DNA of 11,859 nt from positions 1 to 11,859 of the forward strand of contig JAFCEK010000023.1 in the NCBI GenBank assembly GCA_017609225.1, written 5' to 3'. Under the pieces are notes generated by a model that saw only the letters and a program-made list of their open reading frames with translations, was not told where the DNA came from and did not search any database. Below, in pieces: positions 1 to 7,915 of this stretch. Made by a program: the position numbers and the translations under genes. The stretch's first letter is position 1. Every line of letters starts with the position of its first letter. Source of the stretch: Candidatus Aenigmatarchaeota archaeon. Lineage in GTDB: Archaea; Aenigmatarchaeota; Aenigmatarchaeia; QMZP01.

Positions 1-463
1 GTGTTCCATAAGACTGGAGTATTACATGCTGCTTGGAAGCAGAATCATCCCTTATGCGCCCGATAAAACGGTTCAAATGGTACTGAACTGAACGGGCGTT
101 TGGTGTTGAAATAATAAATATCCCATCATCTTTCAGATTATTTTTTATGTTTTCTATAAACTGATGTTGATTTTCAATATGCTCTATTATTTCACCTGCA
201 TGCACAACATCAAATTTTCCTATCCTAAAAGGCCTTTCAGCATCTGCTTTTACAATTCTGTATTCTCCTGCTGTTTTTTTTGGTATTTTGCCTGTGTTTT
301 TATCTATGCCACATACGCTTTTTGCCAACCTTTTTATTTTGTTGTGAAGCCATTCTTTTCTTCCAAATTCATAGACAGCTCCAAGACAGCCTATATCAAG
401 GACACTCTTACCTTTAACCAATGGCTTTATTACTTCCCACCTGTCTCTTTTTAATATTCCCAT
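1..463 (-). CDS. Class I SAM-dependent methyltransferase, N-terminal part (runs off left edge)
   Basis: I translated this reading frame myself: 154 complete codons from an ATG at 463 with no stop before the window edge, so the C-terminus is missing. It shows a Rossmann-type methyltransferase core: motif I VLDIGCLGAV at residues 21-30, an acidic residue at the end of the second strand (CGID, 51-54), FDVVHAGEIIEHIEN around 84-98, and GIFIISTPN at 114-122. The departure from the usual GxGxG in motif I, together with the following WLH and the AGEIIEH block, recalls a methyltransferase group often found in glycan clusters of archaea and bacteria; that is from memory. The start is supported by a GGTG at 469-472, five bases before the ATG. 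It lies 101 bases beyond the flippase and may have its own promoter. A role in methylating a sugar of the glycan is inferred from the neighbours. The substrate is unknown. Confidence 0.85.
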   Translation of the reverse strand, partial: MGILKRDRWEVIKPLVKGKSVLDIGCLGAVYEFGRKEWLHNKIKRLAKSVCGIDKNTGKIPKKTAGEYRIVKADAERPFRIGKFDVVHAGEIIEHIENQHQFIENIKNNLKDDGIFIISTPNARSVQYHLNRFIGRIRDDSASKQHVILQSYGT

Positions 464-564
464 CCAAACACCACATAATATTATTATGGGATTATTTATA
501 GATTGTTTTAAAAATTTAATGTTTTGATAAATGACCAATAATTTAAATTATAGCTGAAAAGGTT
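464..564 (-). promoter_or_regulatory. Intergenic gap with candidate archaeal promoter for the methyltransferase
   Basis: This is one of only two sizeable gaps in the window. On the minus strand it holds TCTATAAATAAT (491-502), a TATA-like box preceded by A-rich sequence. A start of transcription about 25 bases downstream would fall near 470, giving a very short leader. A second A+T motif further upstream is a perfect 14-bp palindrome, ATAATTTAAATTAT (538-551), which could instead be a TATA element giving a longer leader that would contain the GGTG ribosome binding site at 469-472. I see no clear hairpin terminator after the flippase stop, only T-rich sequence. Assignment rests on motif appearance only. 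Confidence 0.35.
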
Positions 565-2112
565 TTAGATGAATTTCTTTATTATCTTTCTAAGAAATCC
601 TGATTTTATCCCTATTCTGCCTTCAATTATTTTGAGTATTGCAATATCATTTTCGTCAAGTCCTTTCATGAGAAGTGTCAGGAAGCTATAAAGCAGGAGA
701 AATATTATTAGAAGCGGTATATACAGATGTACAAAATTTGTAAAGAACAGTCTTGGAACGAAATTTACAACAAGAACTGAAAGTATCAGTGCAAATATTG
801 ATTTTAGTATATCAAACGAGAATGGACTTGTTTTTGTAAGTTTCCATGAAATTAAGAAATAAAGACAGAATCCAACAATATATGTTATTGCACTTGCAAT
901 AGCTGCACCCACTGTACCATATATAGGTATTAGCATCCAGTTCAGGAAAAAATTAACAAGAGCTGAAAATGTTATTATAACAGAGATTATCTTTGTTTTT
1001 TTGAGCACGCTTAAAATATTAGAAAAGAAAATACTAAGACTCATGACAAAGATTGCTATGGAAAGGAAAACCAATGTCAGATAACCTGGTAGATATTCTG
1101 GCCCAAAAATGAAATTCATAATCTGTGATGGAAAAAACACAAAAACACCAAACAATGGTATATTCAGATAAACAACCCATTTGAAAACTGTTTTATATAC
1201 ACCTTTCCATCTCTTTTTTTTGCTATATAATTCTGTTATTACAGGCAAGAATAATGTAAGAAGTGCGCCGGGAACTGCTCCCAGTATTTGCGCTATTGTA
1301 AGGGATGCATTGTAAATTCCCACATCCACCATAGTTTTGAAGAAACCCAGCATCAATGTATCAACAGAACTTATTATGAATCCTGCAATGCCTGCCAGTA
1401 CCAAGGGAATGGAGAATGATAAAAGTTCTCTGTTTATATAGATTGGCTTGATTTTTGAAGTAACAACACCGAAAATGTGTTTTTTTTCAAAAAAATACAC
1501 GCCTAAGAAAAATGTAAGGATCATTGCAAGAGAATAAGACCATGCAATTCCATAAACACCAAGTCCCATTATGCCAAAAACAATAACAAAAATTATTTTT
1601 GCCACATTAGAAAATATATGTTCGGAATATACCTGATATTTTACTTTCTTGAATCCTACAAATAAAAAATTTATTATATAAAACAAACATACTGCAGGAA
1701 GCGACAAGGCAATAATTTGCATAACATGTGATAATGATGCATTATGAAATGCCATAATCGCTATTTGTTCCGAAAATATCAGAAGTATAAGCGAAAAGAA
1801 AACTGATACAAAACTCACTATTTTAAGCGAAAATTTTATTGAACCCAGAATCCTTCTTTTGTCATTTTTTGCATTGTAAAACGGTACGAATCTCACGAGT
1901 CCTGAATGGAGGCCGAGCCTTGCAAACATGGCAAAAAGGCCCACAACAACCAATGCAAGCGTGAACAGACCATAATCTGCTGCACCGAAATATCTTGCTA
2001 TAAACACTTTATATATCCATGTAAGAAGCTTGGATGCAATAAGTCCTGAAAAAACAAGACCCGCCCCCTTTACTATATGCTCCAGGGGTTGCACATCCTC
2101 ATTTTCTGTCAT
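565..2112 (-). CDS. Oligosaccharide flippase (Wzx/RfbX-like, MATE/MOP superfamily)
   Basis: This 515-residue protein is hydrophobic almost throughout, with about a dozen or more membrane-spanning stretches separated by short Lys/Arg-rich loops. That is the length and pattern of polysaccharide-biosynthesis flippases with 14 helices. The N-terminal region (about residues 14-60: GAGLVFSGLIASKLLTWIYK, then the ARYFGAADYGLFTLAL block) is typical of the family, where the first helices are followed by a G-x-x-x-Y-G segment. It should move a lipid-linked oligosaccharide from the cytoplasmic to the outer face of the membrane. The start ATG follows GAGGT with five bases between, a fair ribosome binding site. 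The gene lies 12 bases after the stop of a GT4 gene and is the last of the nine-gene run. The C-terminus ends in a basic tail (FLRKIIKKFI). The family is clear; the exact lipid-linked substrate is not. Confidence 0.9.
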   Translation of the reverse strand: MTENEDVQPLEHIVKGAGLVFSGLIASKLLTWIYKVFIARYFGAADYGLFTLALVVVGLFAMFARLGLHSGLVRFVPFYNAKNDKRRILGSIKFSLKIVSFVSVFFSLILLIFSEQIAIMAFHNASLSHVMQIIALSLPAVCLFYIINFLFVGFKKVKYQVYSEHIFSNVAKIIFVIVFGIMGLGVYGIAWSYSLAMILTFFLGVYFFEKKHIFGVVTSKIKPIYINRELLSFSIPLVLAGIAGFIISSVDTLMLGFFKTMVDVGIYNASLTIAQILGAVPGALLTLFLPVITELYSKKKRWKGVYKTVFKWVVYLNIPLFGVFVFFPSQIMNFIFGPEYLPGYLTLVFLSIAIFVMSLSIFFSNILSVLKKTKIISVIITFSALVNFFLNWMLIPIYGTVGAAIASAITYIVGFCLYFLISWKLTKTSPFSFDILKSIFALILSVLVVNFVPRLFFTNFVHLYIPLLIIFLLLYSFLTLLMKGLDENDIAILKIIEGRIGIKSGFLRKIIKKFI

Positions 2113-2124
2113 TTTAAACCTCGC

Positions 2125-3255
2125 TTATTTCCTTAGCAGCTCTTCAAAGATTTTTTTCAGTTTTTTATTTCTGTGTTTTATTGAAAATTTACCTTTTTCA
2201 ACTGCCTTCCTACCCTCTTTTCCAAATCTTATTCTTTCCTGCCTGTTTTCAAGAAGTCTTGTCATATGGTTTTCAAGCCCCCTTTCAAGAAGCTTTGGAG
2301 GGTGTTTTTTCACATAATCATAGAGATGCTGCGTTGAAGGGAAGGCAAACATGTATTTTTTGTTATACATTTGAATTTCTGTATCAACCAGAAGTCCTGT
2401 TTTTTCATGTTCAACTATTTCCGGTACTGCATATATCCTTGTTGCTATTACGGGAAGGGATGCTGCCATTGCCTCGAGAAATGCGAATCCAAAACAATCA
2501 AACAGCGTAGGCAAAACAAAAACATCTGATTTTCTGTATAATTGCAGTACCTGTCTCCTTGGTATGGGAGCTTCAATGAAGCATATGTCCTTATTTGCTT
2601 CAAATTTCTTCCTTATTTCTACTGGCGTATTTGAGATGAACACAAGCTTGGCGTCGTATTTTTTTGAGATTTTATCAAATGCTTTTATGGTTTCAAGGCC
2701 TGCCTTGCCATAAAAATTTCTGTTAACATAAAGGAATGTACATGTGTGACTCCTTTTTTTCCTTTCATCCGTTTTTTCAATATGCATTGCCGGATAAACA
2801 ACCTCTAATTTTTCATCAATTTCATGTGTGCCAAAAAGGTTCTGAATGGATTTTTTGGCTGCAATGCTCCATGGAAGTATTTTGCAATTATGCCTTTTTA
2901 TAAAATTGACCGTATTCCTTTTTTTTCTTTCTATGTTTTTTGCCCAAGGTTTAAAACCAATCAGGGCATAGCCCTGCTCTGTATCCGTAACCCAGGGTTT
3001 TTTTGAGTTGACCATAACCCCACCAACAGAAAATATCAGATCCTCTCTTGCATGTATTGGTATGGCATTAACATTTCCTTTAAGAGTGCTGTAAATACTA
3101 AAGAGTATTTTTTTAAGCTTGTATTTTTTTGTATGTGTTGTTCCCATTACACCTCTGTAGAAGTCATGGGCTATGTATCTTACACCTGAAGGTGGATAAT
3201 TAAAGATTTCATCATAGTAGGGGTGTCTTCCCTTCCGAAAATAAACTGTTATCAT
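2125..3255 (-). CDS. GT4-family glycosyltransferase (group 1)
   Basis: A 376-residue protein with the GT-B type C-terminal nucleotide-sugar binding half of family GT4. The signature region PTLFDCFGFAFLEAMA lies at 249-264 and is followed by PVIATRIYAVPEIVEHEKTG, the usual donor-site loop. The family's E-x7-E pair appears as Asp253...Glu261, a conservative change at the first position. The N-terminal acceptor half is less typical: I see no GG-rich loop near the start, and the first 100 residues look divergent. There is no signal peptide or obvious membrane helix, so it should be a cytoplasmic or peripheral enzyme. It probably transfers one sugar to the growing lipid-linked glycan. The ATG lies four bases beyond the stop of the upstream SDR gene. 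No strong ribosome binding site is visible (a weak TGAT only), which suggests translational coupling. Confidence 0.88.
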   Translation of the reverse strand: MITVYFRKGRHPYYDEIFNYPPSGVRYIAHDFYRGVMGTTHTKKYKLKKILFSIYSTLKGNVNAIPIHAREDLIFSVGGVMVNSKKPWVTDTEQGYALIGFKPWAKNIERKKRNTVNFIKRHNCKILPWSIAAKKSIQNLFGTHEIDEKLEVVYPAMHIEKTDERKKRSHTCTFLYVNRNFYGKAGLETIKAFDKISKKYDAKLVFISNTPVEIRKKFEANKDICFIEAPIPRRQVLQLYRKSDVFVLPTLFDCFGFAFLEAMAASLPVIATRIYAVPEIVEHEKTGLLVDTEIQMYNKKYMFAFPSTQHLYDYVKKHPPKLLERGLENHMTRLLENRQERIRFGKEGRKAVEKGKFSIKHRNKKLKKIFEELLRK

Positions 3256-3259
3256 ATTA

Positions 3260-4171
3260 TCAGTACAGATTTTTTAGATACCAATGAATGGATTTTTTTA
3301 TGCCAATGGCAAAATCTGTTTTTGGTTTGTAACCAAGTATTTGTTTTGCCTTTGTTATATCAACTACACATTTCAGGACTTCACCTGTCCTGTTTTCCTT
3401 GATAATGATTTTGTTTTTGCCTTTCATCATTTTTTTTATTAATCCTGCTGCATCCAGTATTTTTACAGCATTTCCGGAGGCTATATTAAATGTGTTGTTT
3501 TTTGCATACTCAAATTTCTGTATGCACAGCAAAATGCCTGATACGCTGTCATCTATATATGTGAAATCCAGTGTTTTTTCTTTTCCAAAAACAATCAAAT
3601 TGTTGTTTTCTTTTGTTTGCCTTATGAAAAGCGGGATAACCCTGTCACTTTCATCGTACATGCCATACACATTTGAAAATCTTATTATTACAAAATTTGT
3701 GCCATAGCATTTTTTGTATGATTGTACAAGTGCTTCTCCAGCAAGTTTTGTGGCTGCATATGGACTTTCACAGCTGTTCAGGTTTATATCATTTTCTTTA
3801 TGAACAGTTCTTTTTGTGTTACCATAAATCTCCCTGCTTGAGGCAAATATAAATTTTCTTATGTTGTTTTTTCTGCAAAACTCCAGGATGTTGAATGTTG
3901 TTTCAATATTTTCTTTCGCCATCTCGGGATTAATACACAGATTGTAAACCCTTGCATTTGCAGCCAGATGTATAACCATGTCAAAATCCCTTGGAAGCTT
4001 TTCTGTAAATTTTTTGTCTTGTAAGTTCCCTGTTATTGTTATTTCATTTACTTTTTCATTCCATCTGTTGGGTTTTTTGTCTATTCCTGTAACATTAAAT
4101 CCATTTTCAATTAATTTTTCGCATAATCTTGTTCCTATTGTTCCGCTGCTTCCAGTGACAAGTATTTTCAT
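3260..4171 (-). CDS. NAD-dependent epimerase/dehydratase (extended SDR)
   Basis: With the ATG at 4171 this is a 303-residue extended short-chain dehydrogenase. It opens with MKILVTGSSGTIG, the nucleotide-binding glycine motif, has HLAANA (68-73), the Ser112 region FASSREIYG, and the catalytic Tyr138-x3-Lys142 (SPYAATK). RFSNVYG and the DFTYIDD block are typical of sugar-nucleotide epimerases and dehydratases. It should act on a nucleotide sugar in the cytoplasm, but whether it epimerises, dehydrates or decarboxylates cannot be read from the sequence. A GTG at 4180 would add three residues (MIH) and overlap the amidotransferase stop by four bases. I prefer the ATG because the GTGA at 4177-4180 then serves as a ribosome binding site five bases upstream and the protein begins directly at the first strand. 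It is the most divergent of the three SDRs here. Confidence 0.88.
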   Translation of the reverse strand: MKILVTGSSGTIGTRLCEKLIENGFNVTGIDKKPNRWNEKVNEITITGNLQDKKFTEKLPRDFDMVIHLAANARVYNLCINPEMAKENIETTFNILEFCRKNNIRKFIFASSREIYGNTKRTVHKENDINLNSCESPYAATKLAGEALVQSYKKCYGTNFVIIRFSNVYGMYDESDRVIPLFIRQTKENNNLIVFGKEKTLDFTYIDDSVSGILLCIQKFEYAKNNTFNIASGNAVKILDAAGLIKKMMKGKNKIIIKENRTGEVLKCVVDITKAKQILGYKPKTDFAIGIKKSIHWYLKNLY

Positions 4172-4176
4172 ATGAA

Positions 4177-4180
4177 TCAC
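4177..4180 (-). promoter_or_regulatory. Ribosome binding site GTGA deciding the SDR start
   Basis: GTGA overlaps the TGA stop of the amidotransferase gene and sits five bases before the ATG at 4171. It matches the core of the archaeal anti-Shine-Dalgarno partner (GGTGATC) and argues against using the GTG itself as the start. Confidence 0.5.
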
Positions 4181-6033
4181 ATCAATTCATTTAATTTATA
4201 TGGTTTTCTTTTACATCCAAGTTCTATAAAGGATTTGTGCCATATCTGAAACATCATAAGGTTCCATAGCTGCCTTGTTTTTTTCATGTTTTCAAGTTTC
4301 AGGAGTTTTTCTATATATTTTTGGTTGAACATCCCCAGCTTTTTTGTTTCCGTCTCAGTCAGAAGGCCTTCTGCTATGTCTATCATGCCTTTTTCAAACC
4401 ATTCCTTTATGGGAACATCAAAACCATGCTTTGGCCTTGTAATTATTTTTTTTGGCAGCATACTACCTGCTGCCTTTTTCAAAACATATTTTTCCTTGAA
4501 GTTTTTCAGCTGCAGTCTTCCTGGTATTTTCGCATTGAATTCAGCCAGTACATGATCAAGGTAGGGCACCCTTGCCTCTATTGAACATGCCATTGTCATT
4601 TTGTCTGTTTTCATTAGGAAATAGTTGGGTAATAACCTTTCAAAATCCAGTTTCATAAGTTTTGAGGCAATGTTTGTTTCATTTAAATTTGTCAGTATTC
4701 TGTTGATTTCTGGTATGTTGAATGCTTTGGTGTTTGCATTGTACAATCTGTCCTTTTCTCTTTCATTGAAATTGTTCATATAGTTGTAAAATGTTTTTAA
4801 AGGGTCTTTTGATAGTGTTGCGAACCTTATTCCTCTTATTGTTCTAAACTTGGCTGGCAGCATTTTAAGTATTTTTGCTGCAAATCCTGGGGTATATTTG
4901 TAGTAAAGGCGGTTGGCATACATTATCTTGTGTATATTGTATCCTGCAAACTGCTCATCTGCACCATCTCCTGTTAGAACCACTTTTATCCTTTTTTTTC
5001 TTACAAGTTCTGAAACTTTGTAAACAGGAAGTAGTGCAGGGTCTGTTGGTGGCTCCTCAATATGCCATGCTATTTTTGGGAGTATGTCATGCTCCGGTCC
5101 AATTATTATTTCATTATGATCTGTTTCAAAATAGTCGGAAACAAATCTTGCATATTCAAGTTCATCATATCCTTTTACATCAAAACCAACAGAAAATGTT
5201 TTTACTGGTTTGTCTGTAAACCCTTTCATTATACTCAAAATATAGCTTGAATCTATTCCTCCTGAAAGAAGCAAACCCACAGGAACATCTGAAATCATGT
5301 GTAGTTTTATACTTTCTCTCAGTTTTTTCTTCAGGTTTTCAATAAAATAACTTTCCCTTTCTTTTATTATTTCTGAACCGAGTTCCCAGTATCTTTTTAT
5401 TGTTTTTCTGCCATTTTCAAGGACCAGTATGCTTCCCTGGGGAAGTTTTTTTATTCCCCTGAAAAGTGTGTTATGCCCTGAAACATAACCAAACATCAGA
5501 AATTCATTCATGGATGCCTTTCTTATCTCTGCTTCTATTCCTGGATACTGAAAAATTGATTTTATCTCTGATGCAAAAACAAGGTTGTTGTTTTGCCATG
5601 TATAATAAAGTGGTTTTATTCCAACCCTGTCTCTCACGAGCAACAGTTTTTTTCTTTTTTTGTCTATAAGAGCGAATGCAAACATTCCTCTTAGTTTTTT
5701 TACAAAACTGTTTCCATATTCTTCATAAAGGTGTATTATGGTTTCACTGTCTGATTTTGTCTGAAATCTGTGTCCCTGCTTTTCAAGCTTTTTTCTGAGT
5801 TCAATATAATTGTAAATCTCACCATTAAAAATCAGCCATACGGTTTCATCTTCGTTATGCATGGGCTGGTTTCCTGTTTTCAGGTCAATTATGCTCAGCC
5901 TTCTGTGACCAAGAAAAATATTTTTGTCAATATATATGCCAGAGCTGTCCGGGCCTCTGTGGGATATTGCATCCATCATTCTTTTCAGTGTTTTTTTGTC
6001 ACCCTCGCCAAGAACTCCACATATTCCACACAT
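4177..6033 (-). CDS. asnB: Asparagine synthase (glutamine-hydrolysing) type amidotransferase
   Basis: A full-length 618-residue two-domain enzyme. The N-terminal class II glutaminase starts MCGICG, so Cys2 becomes the nucleophile after Met removal. It also has HRGPDSSG (25-32), HRRLSIIDL (43-51), NGEIYNY (70-76) and SDSE (94-97). The C-terminal ATP-pyrophosphatase domain has the PP-loop SGGIDSS (257-263) and LTGDGADEQFAGY (353-365). All residues I can check are intact, so it should release ammonia from glutamine, adenylate a carboxylate and form an amide. The classic substrate is aspartate. In glycan clusters, relatives are thought to amidate uronic acids, and the adjacent UDP-glucuronate 4-epimerase-like gene makes that attractive but unproven. 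The ATG is nine bases after the upstream gene's stop; no strong ribosome binding site is seen. The symbol reflects family, not proven substrate. Confidence 0.93.
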   Translation of the reverse strand: MCGICGVLGEGDKKTLKRMMDAISHRGPDSSGIYIDKNIFLGHRRLSIIDLKTGNQPMHNEDETVWLIFNGEIYNYIELRKKLEKQGHRFQTKSDSETIIHLYEEYGNSFVKKLRGMFAFALIDKKRKKLLLVRDRVGIKPLYYTWQNNNLVFASEIKSIFQYPGIEAEIRKASMNEFLMFGYVSGHNTLFRGIKKLPQGSILVLENGRKTIKRYWELGSEIIKERESYFIENLKKKLRESIKLHMISDVPVGLLLSGGIDSSYILSIMKGFTDKPVKTFSVGFDVKGYDELEYARFVSDYFETDHNEIIIGPEHDILPKIAWHIEEPPTDPALLPVYKVSELVRKKRIKVVLTGDGADEQFAGYNIHKIMYANRLYYKYTPGFAAKILKMLPAKFRTIRGIRFATLSKDPLKTFYNYMNNFNEREKDRLYNANTKAFNIPEINRILTNLNETNIASKLMKLDFERLLPNYFLMKTDKMTMACSIEARVPYLDHVLAEFNAKIPGRLQLKNFKEKYVLKKAAGSMLPKKIITRPKHGFDVPIKEWFEKGMIDIAEGLLTETETKKLGMFNQKYIEKLLKLENMKKTRQLWNLMMFQIWHKSFIELGCKRKPYKLNELM

Positions 6034-6042
6034 AGTTATCTT

Positions 6043-6981
6043 TTACTGTTTCTTTATCCATTCAATCTCTTTTTTCAGTCCTTCTTCTATTTTCATAGTT
6101 GGTTTATAATCCAGAATGTTTTTTGCCTTTCTTATATCTGCCAGTGTATGTTTCACATCTCCCATCTGCTTCTTTACATATTCTGTTTTTGCTTTTTTTC
6201 CTATAAGCTTTTCCAGCAAACAAATAATTTCTGCAAGACTTGTTCTGATGCCACCGCCAATATTGAAAACCTCGCCCGAAATGCTGCTTTCTGCTGCGGA
6301 AATTGTTGCATTCACAATATCCGAGATATATGTAAAATCTCTTGTCTGGTTCCCATCACCATACATTGTTATTTTTTTATTCTCAAGTATTGCCTTTATG
6401 AATCTGTGAAATGCCATATCAGGTCTTTGCCTTTCCCCGTAAACTGTAAAGTATCTCAAAGAGATTGTAGGCAGATTAAAGTTTTTCCAATACAGATAGC
6501 AGAGGTATTCCCCCGCAAGTTTGGAAACCCCATAAGGAGAAACGGGTTTTGGTTTGTCTGTTTCCTTCATTGGCAGTGTATTCACATCACCATAAACTGA
6601 AGATGAACTCGCATAAACAAATTTTTTGATTTCCGAGTTTTTCGCTGCTTCCAGAAGCTTTTGTGTTGCAAGAATGTTGTTGTCTACATATATCCTGAAG
6701 CTCTGCCCCCAGCTTGCCCTGACGCCTGCCTGTGCCGCCTCATGGATTATGCAGTTTATATTTTTTAGCAAATCCTTCAGGTCGAGTTTAAGTATATTGC
6801 CTTCAATAAACCTGAAATTCTGTTTTTTTGTCAGATTTGCTATGTTTTTTTCCTTTATTTTTCTGGGATAGTAATCAGTAAAACAGTCAATGCCAATAAC
6901 TTCATCTCCTTTTTTTACAAGGGCCTCTGAAACATGCGAACCTATAAAGCCCGCGCATCCTGTTACCAGAACCTTCATCAT
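6043..6981 (-). CDS. UDP-glucuronate/UDP-glucose 4-epimerase-like SDR
   Basis: A 312-residue extended SDR. It has the NAD-binding TGCAGFIG (7-14), the catalytic SSSSVYG block with Ser127, and Tyr150-x3-Lys154 in SPYGVSK. QAGVR (84-88) and the RQRPDMAFHRFI segment (184-195), followed by YGDGNQTRDFTYISDIV, are features I associate with UDP-glucuronate 4-epimerases and their close relatives. The likely reaction is interconversion of UDP-glucuronate and UDP-galacturonate at C4 in the cytoplasm. A neutral hexose substrate cannot be excluded from sequence alone. It lies directly before the amidotransferase gene, which would suit a shared uronate pathway. The first two codons are both ATG (6981 and 6978). 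The upstream GT2 gene stops one base before the start, so translation is probably coupled. Confidence 0.9.
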   Translation of the reverse strand: MMKVLVTGCAGFIGSHVSEALVKKGDEVIGIDCFTDYYPRKIKEKNIANLTKKQNFRFIEGNILKLDLKDLLKNINCIIHEAAQAGVRASWGQSFRIYVDNNILATQKLLEAAKNSEIKKFVYASSSSVYGDVNTLPMKETDKPKPVSPYGVSKLAGEYLCYLYWKNFNLPTISLRYFTVYGERQRPDMAFHRFIKAILENKKITMYGDGNQTRDFTYISDIVNATISAAESSISGEVFNIGGGIRTSLAEIICLLEKLIGKKAKTEYVKKQMGDVKHTLADIRKAKNILDYKPTMKIEEGLKKEIEWIKKQ

Positions 6982-6982
6982 A

Positions 6983-7915
6983 TCAATCTGTTTTTCTGTA
7001 TGTTAAAAAACATACAAATATTCCTGTAAGCTGTGCCAGCTGTTTTATTGTATGTATAAAGGGGAACAATATAATGGTTTTCCCAGATGTTACCCTGATT
7101 CCTATGCAAAGATATGTAAAAAACAGTAGAAGAATCTGCAAAACTGCAATAAAAAGAAATGCTATATTCAGTAGGGAAAGCAGAAGAAATGCTATAAGCA
7201 TGGGAATGTAAACCATTCTTGCAAAGAAGCCCGGACCACGGATTTCCCTGTGTTTCAGATAAGGCTTTGGATAGTTCTTGCCATAATTATACCATCTTTT
7301 AAGCAGGGCCTTCATGGATGTTGGATGATAATGCCTTACAAAAAGGGTGCGGCTGTATAGCAGCATATATCCTTTTTTTATAAGTCTGAAATTAAATTCT
7401 GGGTCTTCTGCTGTTATCAGCGACTCATTGAATTTTTGGTTCCCAAGCGCTGACCTTTTAAATAATACATTCATTGTTGCAAGGGATGTAACATATCTGT
7501 CTTTAACAGTTTTTGGTTTGCCAAAAAGAAGGCCATCTAGGGATTTGGTTATATGGTTCTTTTCAACGCTTATGCCTGGTCCCCCTACACCTGCTATTTT
7601 TCTGTTTTTTTCAAGCTTTTTTACTGCCCTTCCCAGCCATTTTTTTGGCAGCACAACATCTGCATCTATAAATGCAACGAGATTTCCCTTTGCTTTTTCT
7701 AGGCCTCTGTTTCTGGCAGCTGCGGGGCCTCTTTTTCTTTCTACAATAACCCTTGCACCATGTTTTTCTGCTATCAGCTGTGTTTTGTCCCGGGAGCCAC
7801 CATCAACTAGGATTATTTCCTTTCTGTATTTCTGCTTTTTTATTGATTCCAGGCACATACCTATTGTTTTTTCTGAGTTATATGCAGGTATCACAAAGGA
7901 AACAAAATATTTCAT
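6983..7915 (-). CDS. GT2-family glycosyltransferase with C-terminal membrane segments
   Basis: A 310-residue enzyme. The N-terminal GT-A domain begins VSFVIPAYNSEKTI, with ILVDGGSRDKT (35-45), the metal-binding DxD at Asp84-Ala-Asp86 (AFIDADV), and a probable catalytic acidic pair Glu170-Asp171 (ITAEDPEF). After about residue 230 come two or three hydrophobic helices (about 233-272 and 280-306), which should anchor it in the membrane with the active site in the cytoplasm. It probably adds a sugar to a lipid-linked acceptor, and it may act early in assembly since it is the one membrane-bound transferase here; that is inference. Its ATG overlaps the stop of the upstream GT4 gene as ATGA (7912-7915). 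A strong ribosome binding site, AGGAGGT at 7923-7929, lies inside the end of that gene. Confidence 0.9.
   Translation of the reverse strand: MKYFVSFVIPAYNSEKTIGMCLESIKKQKYRKEIILVDGGSRDKTQLIAEKHGARVIVERKRGPAAARNRGLEKAKGNLVAFIDADVVLPKKWLGRAVKKLEKNRKIAGVGGPGISVEKNHITKSLDGLLFGKPKTVKDRYVTSLATMNVLFKRSALGNQKFNESLITAEDPEFNFRLIKKGYMLLYSRTLFVRHYHPTSMKALLKRWYNYGKNYPKPYLKHREIRGPGFFARMVYIPMLIAFLLLSLLNIAFLFIAVLQILLLFFTYLCIGIRVTSGKTIILFPFIHTIKQLAQLTGIFVCFLTYRKTD

Noticed and set aside
164..454. A plus-strand open frame of 96 residues at the left end
   Set aside because: The opposite strand carries an uninterrupted methyltransferase with conserved motifs over the same bases, so this is a shadow frame.
2150..2950. 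Runs of seven or more T on the plus strand taken as transcription terminators
   Set aside because: They fall inside minus-strand coding sequence and reflect Lys AAA codons, so they are not evidence of termination.
5770..6600. A 276-residue open frame on the plus strand spanning the amidotransferase and epimerase genes
   Set aside because: It is Phe/Cys/Ser-rich with no recognisable domain and lies antisense to two clearly conserved proteins with intact motifs. It is a by-product of the A-rich codons on the other strand.
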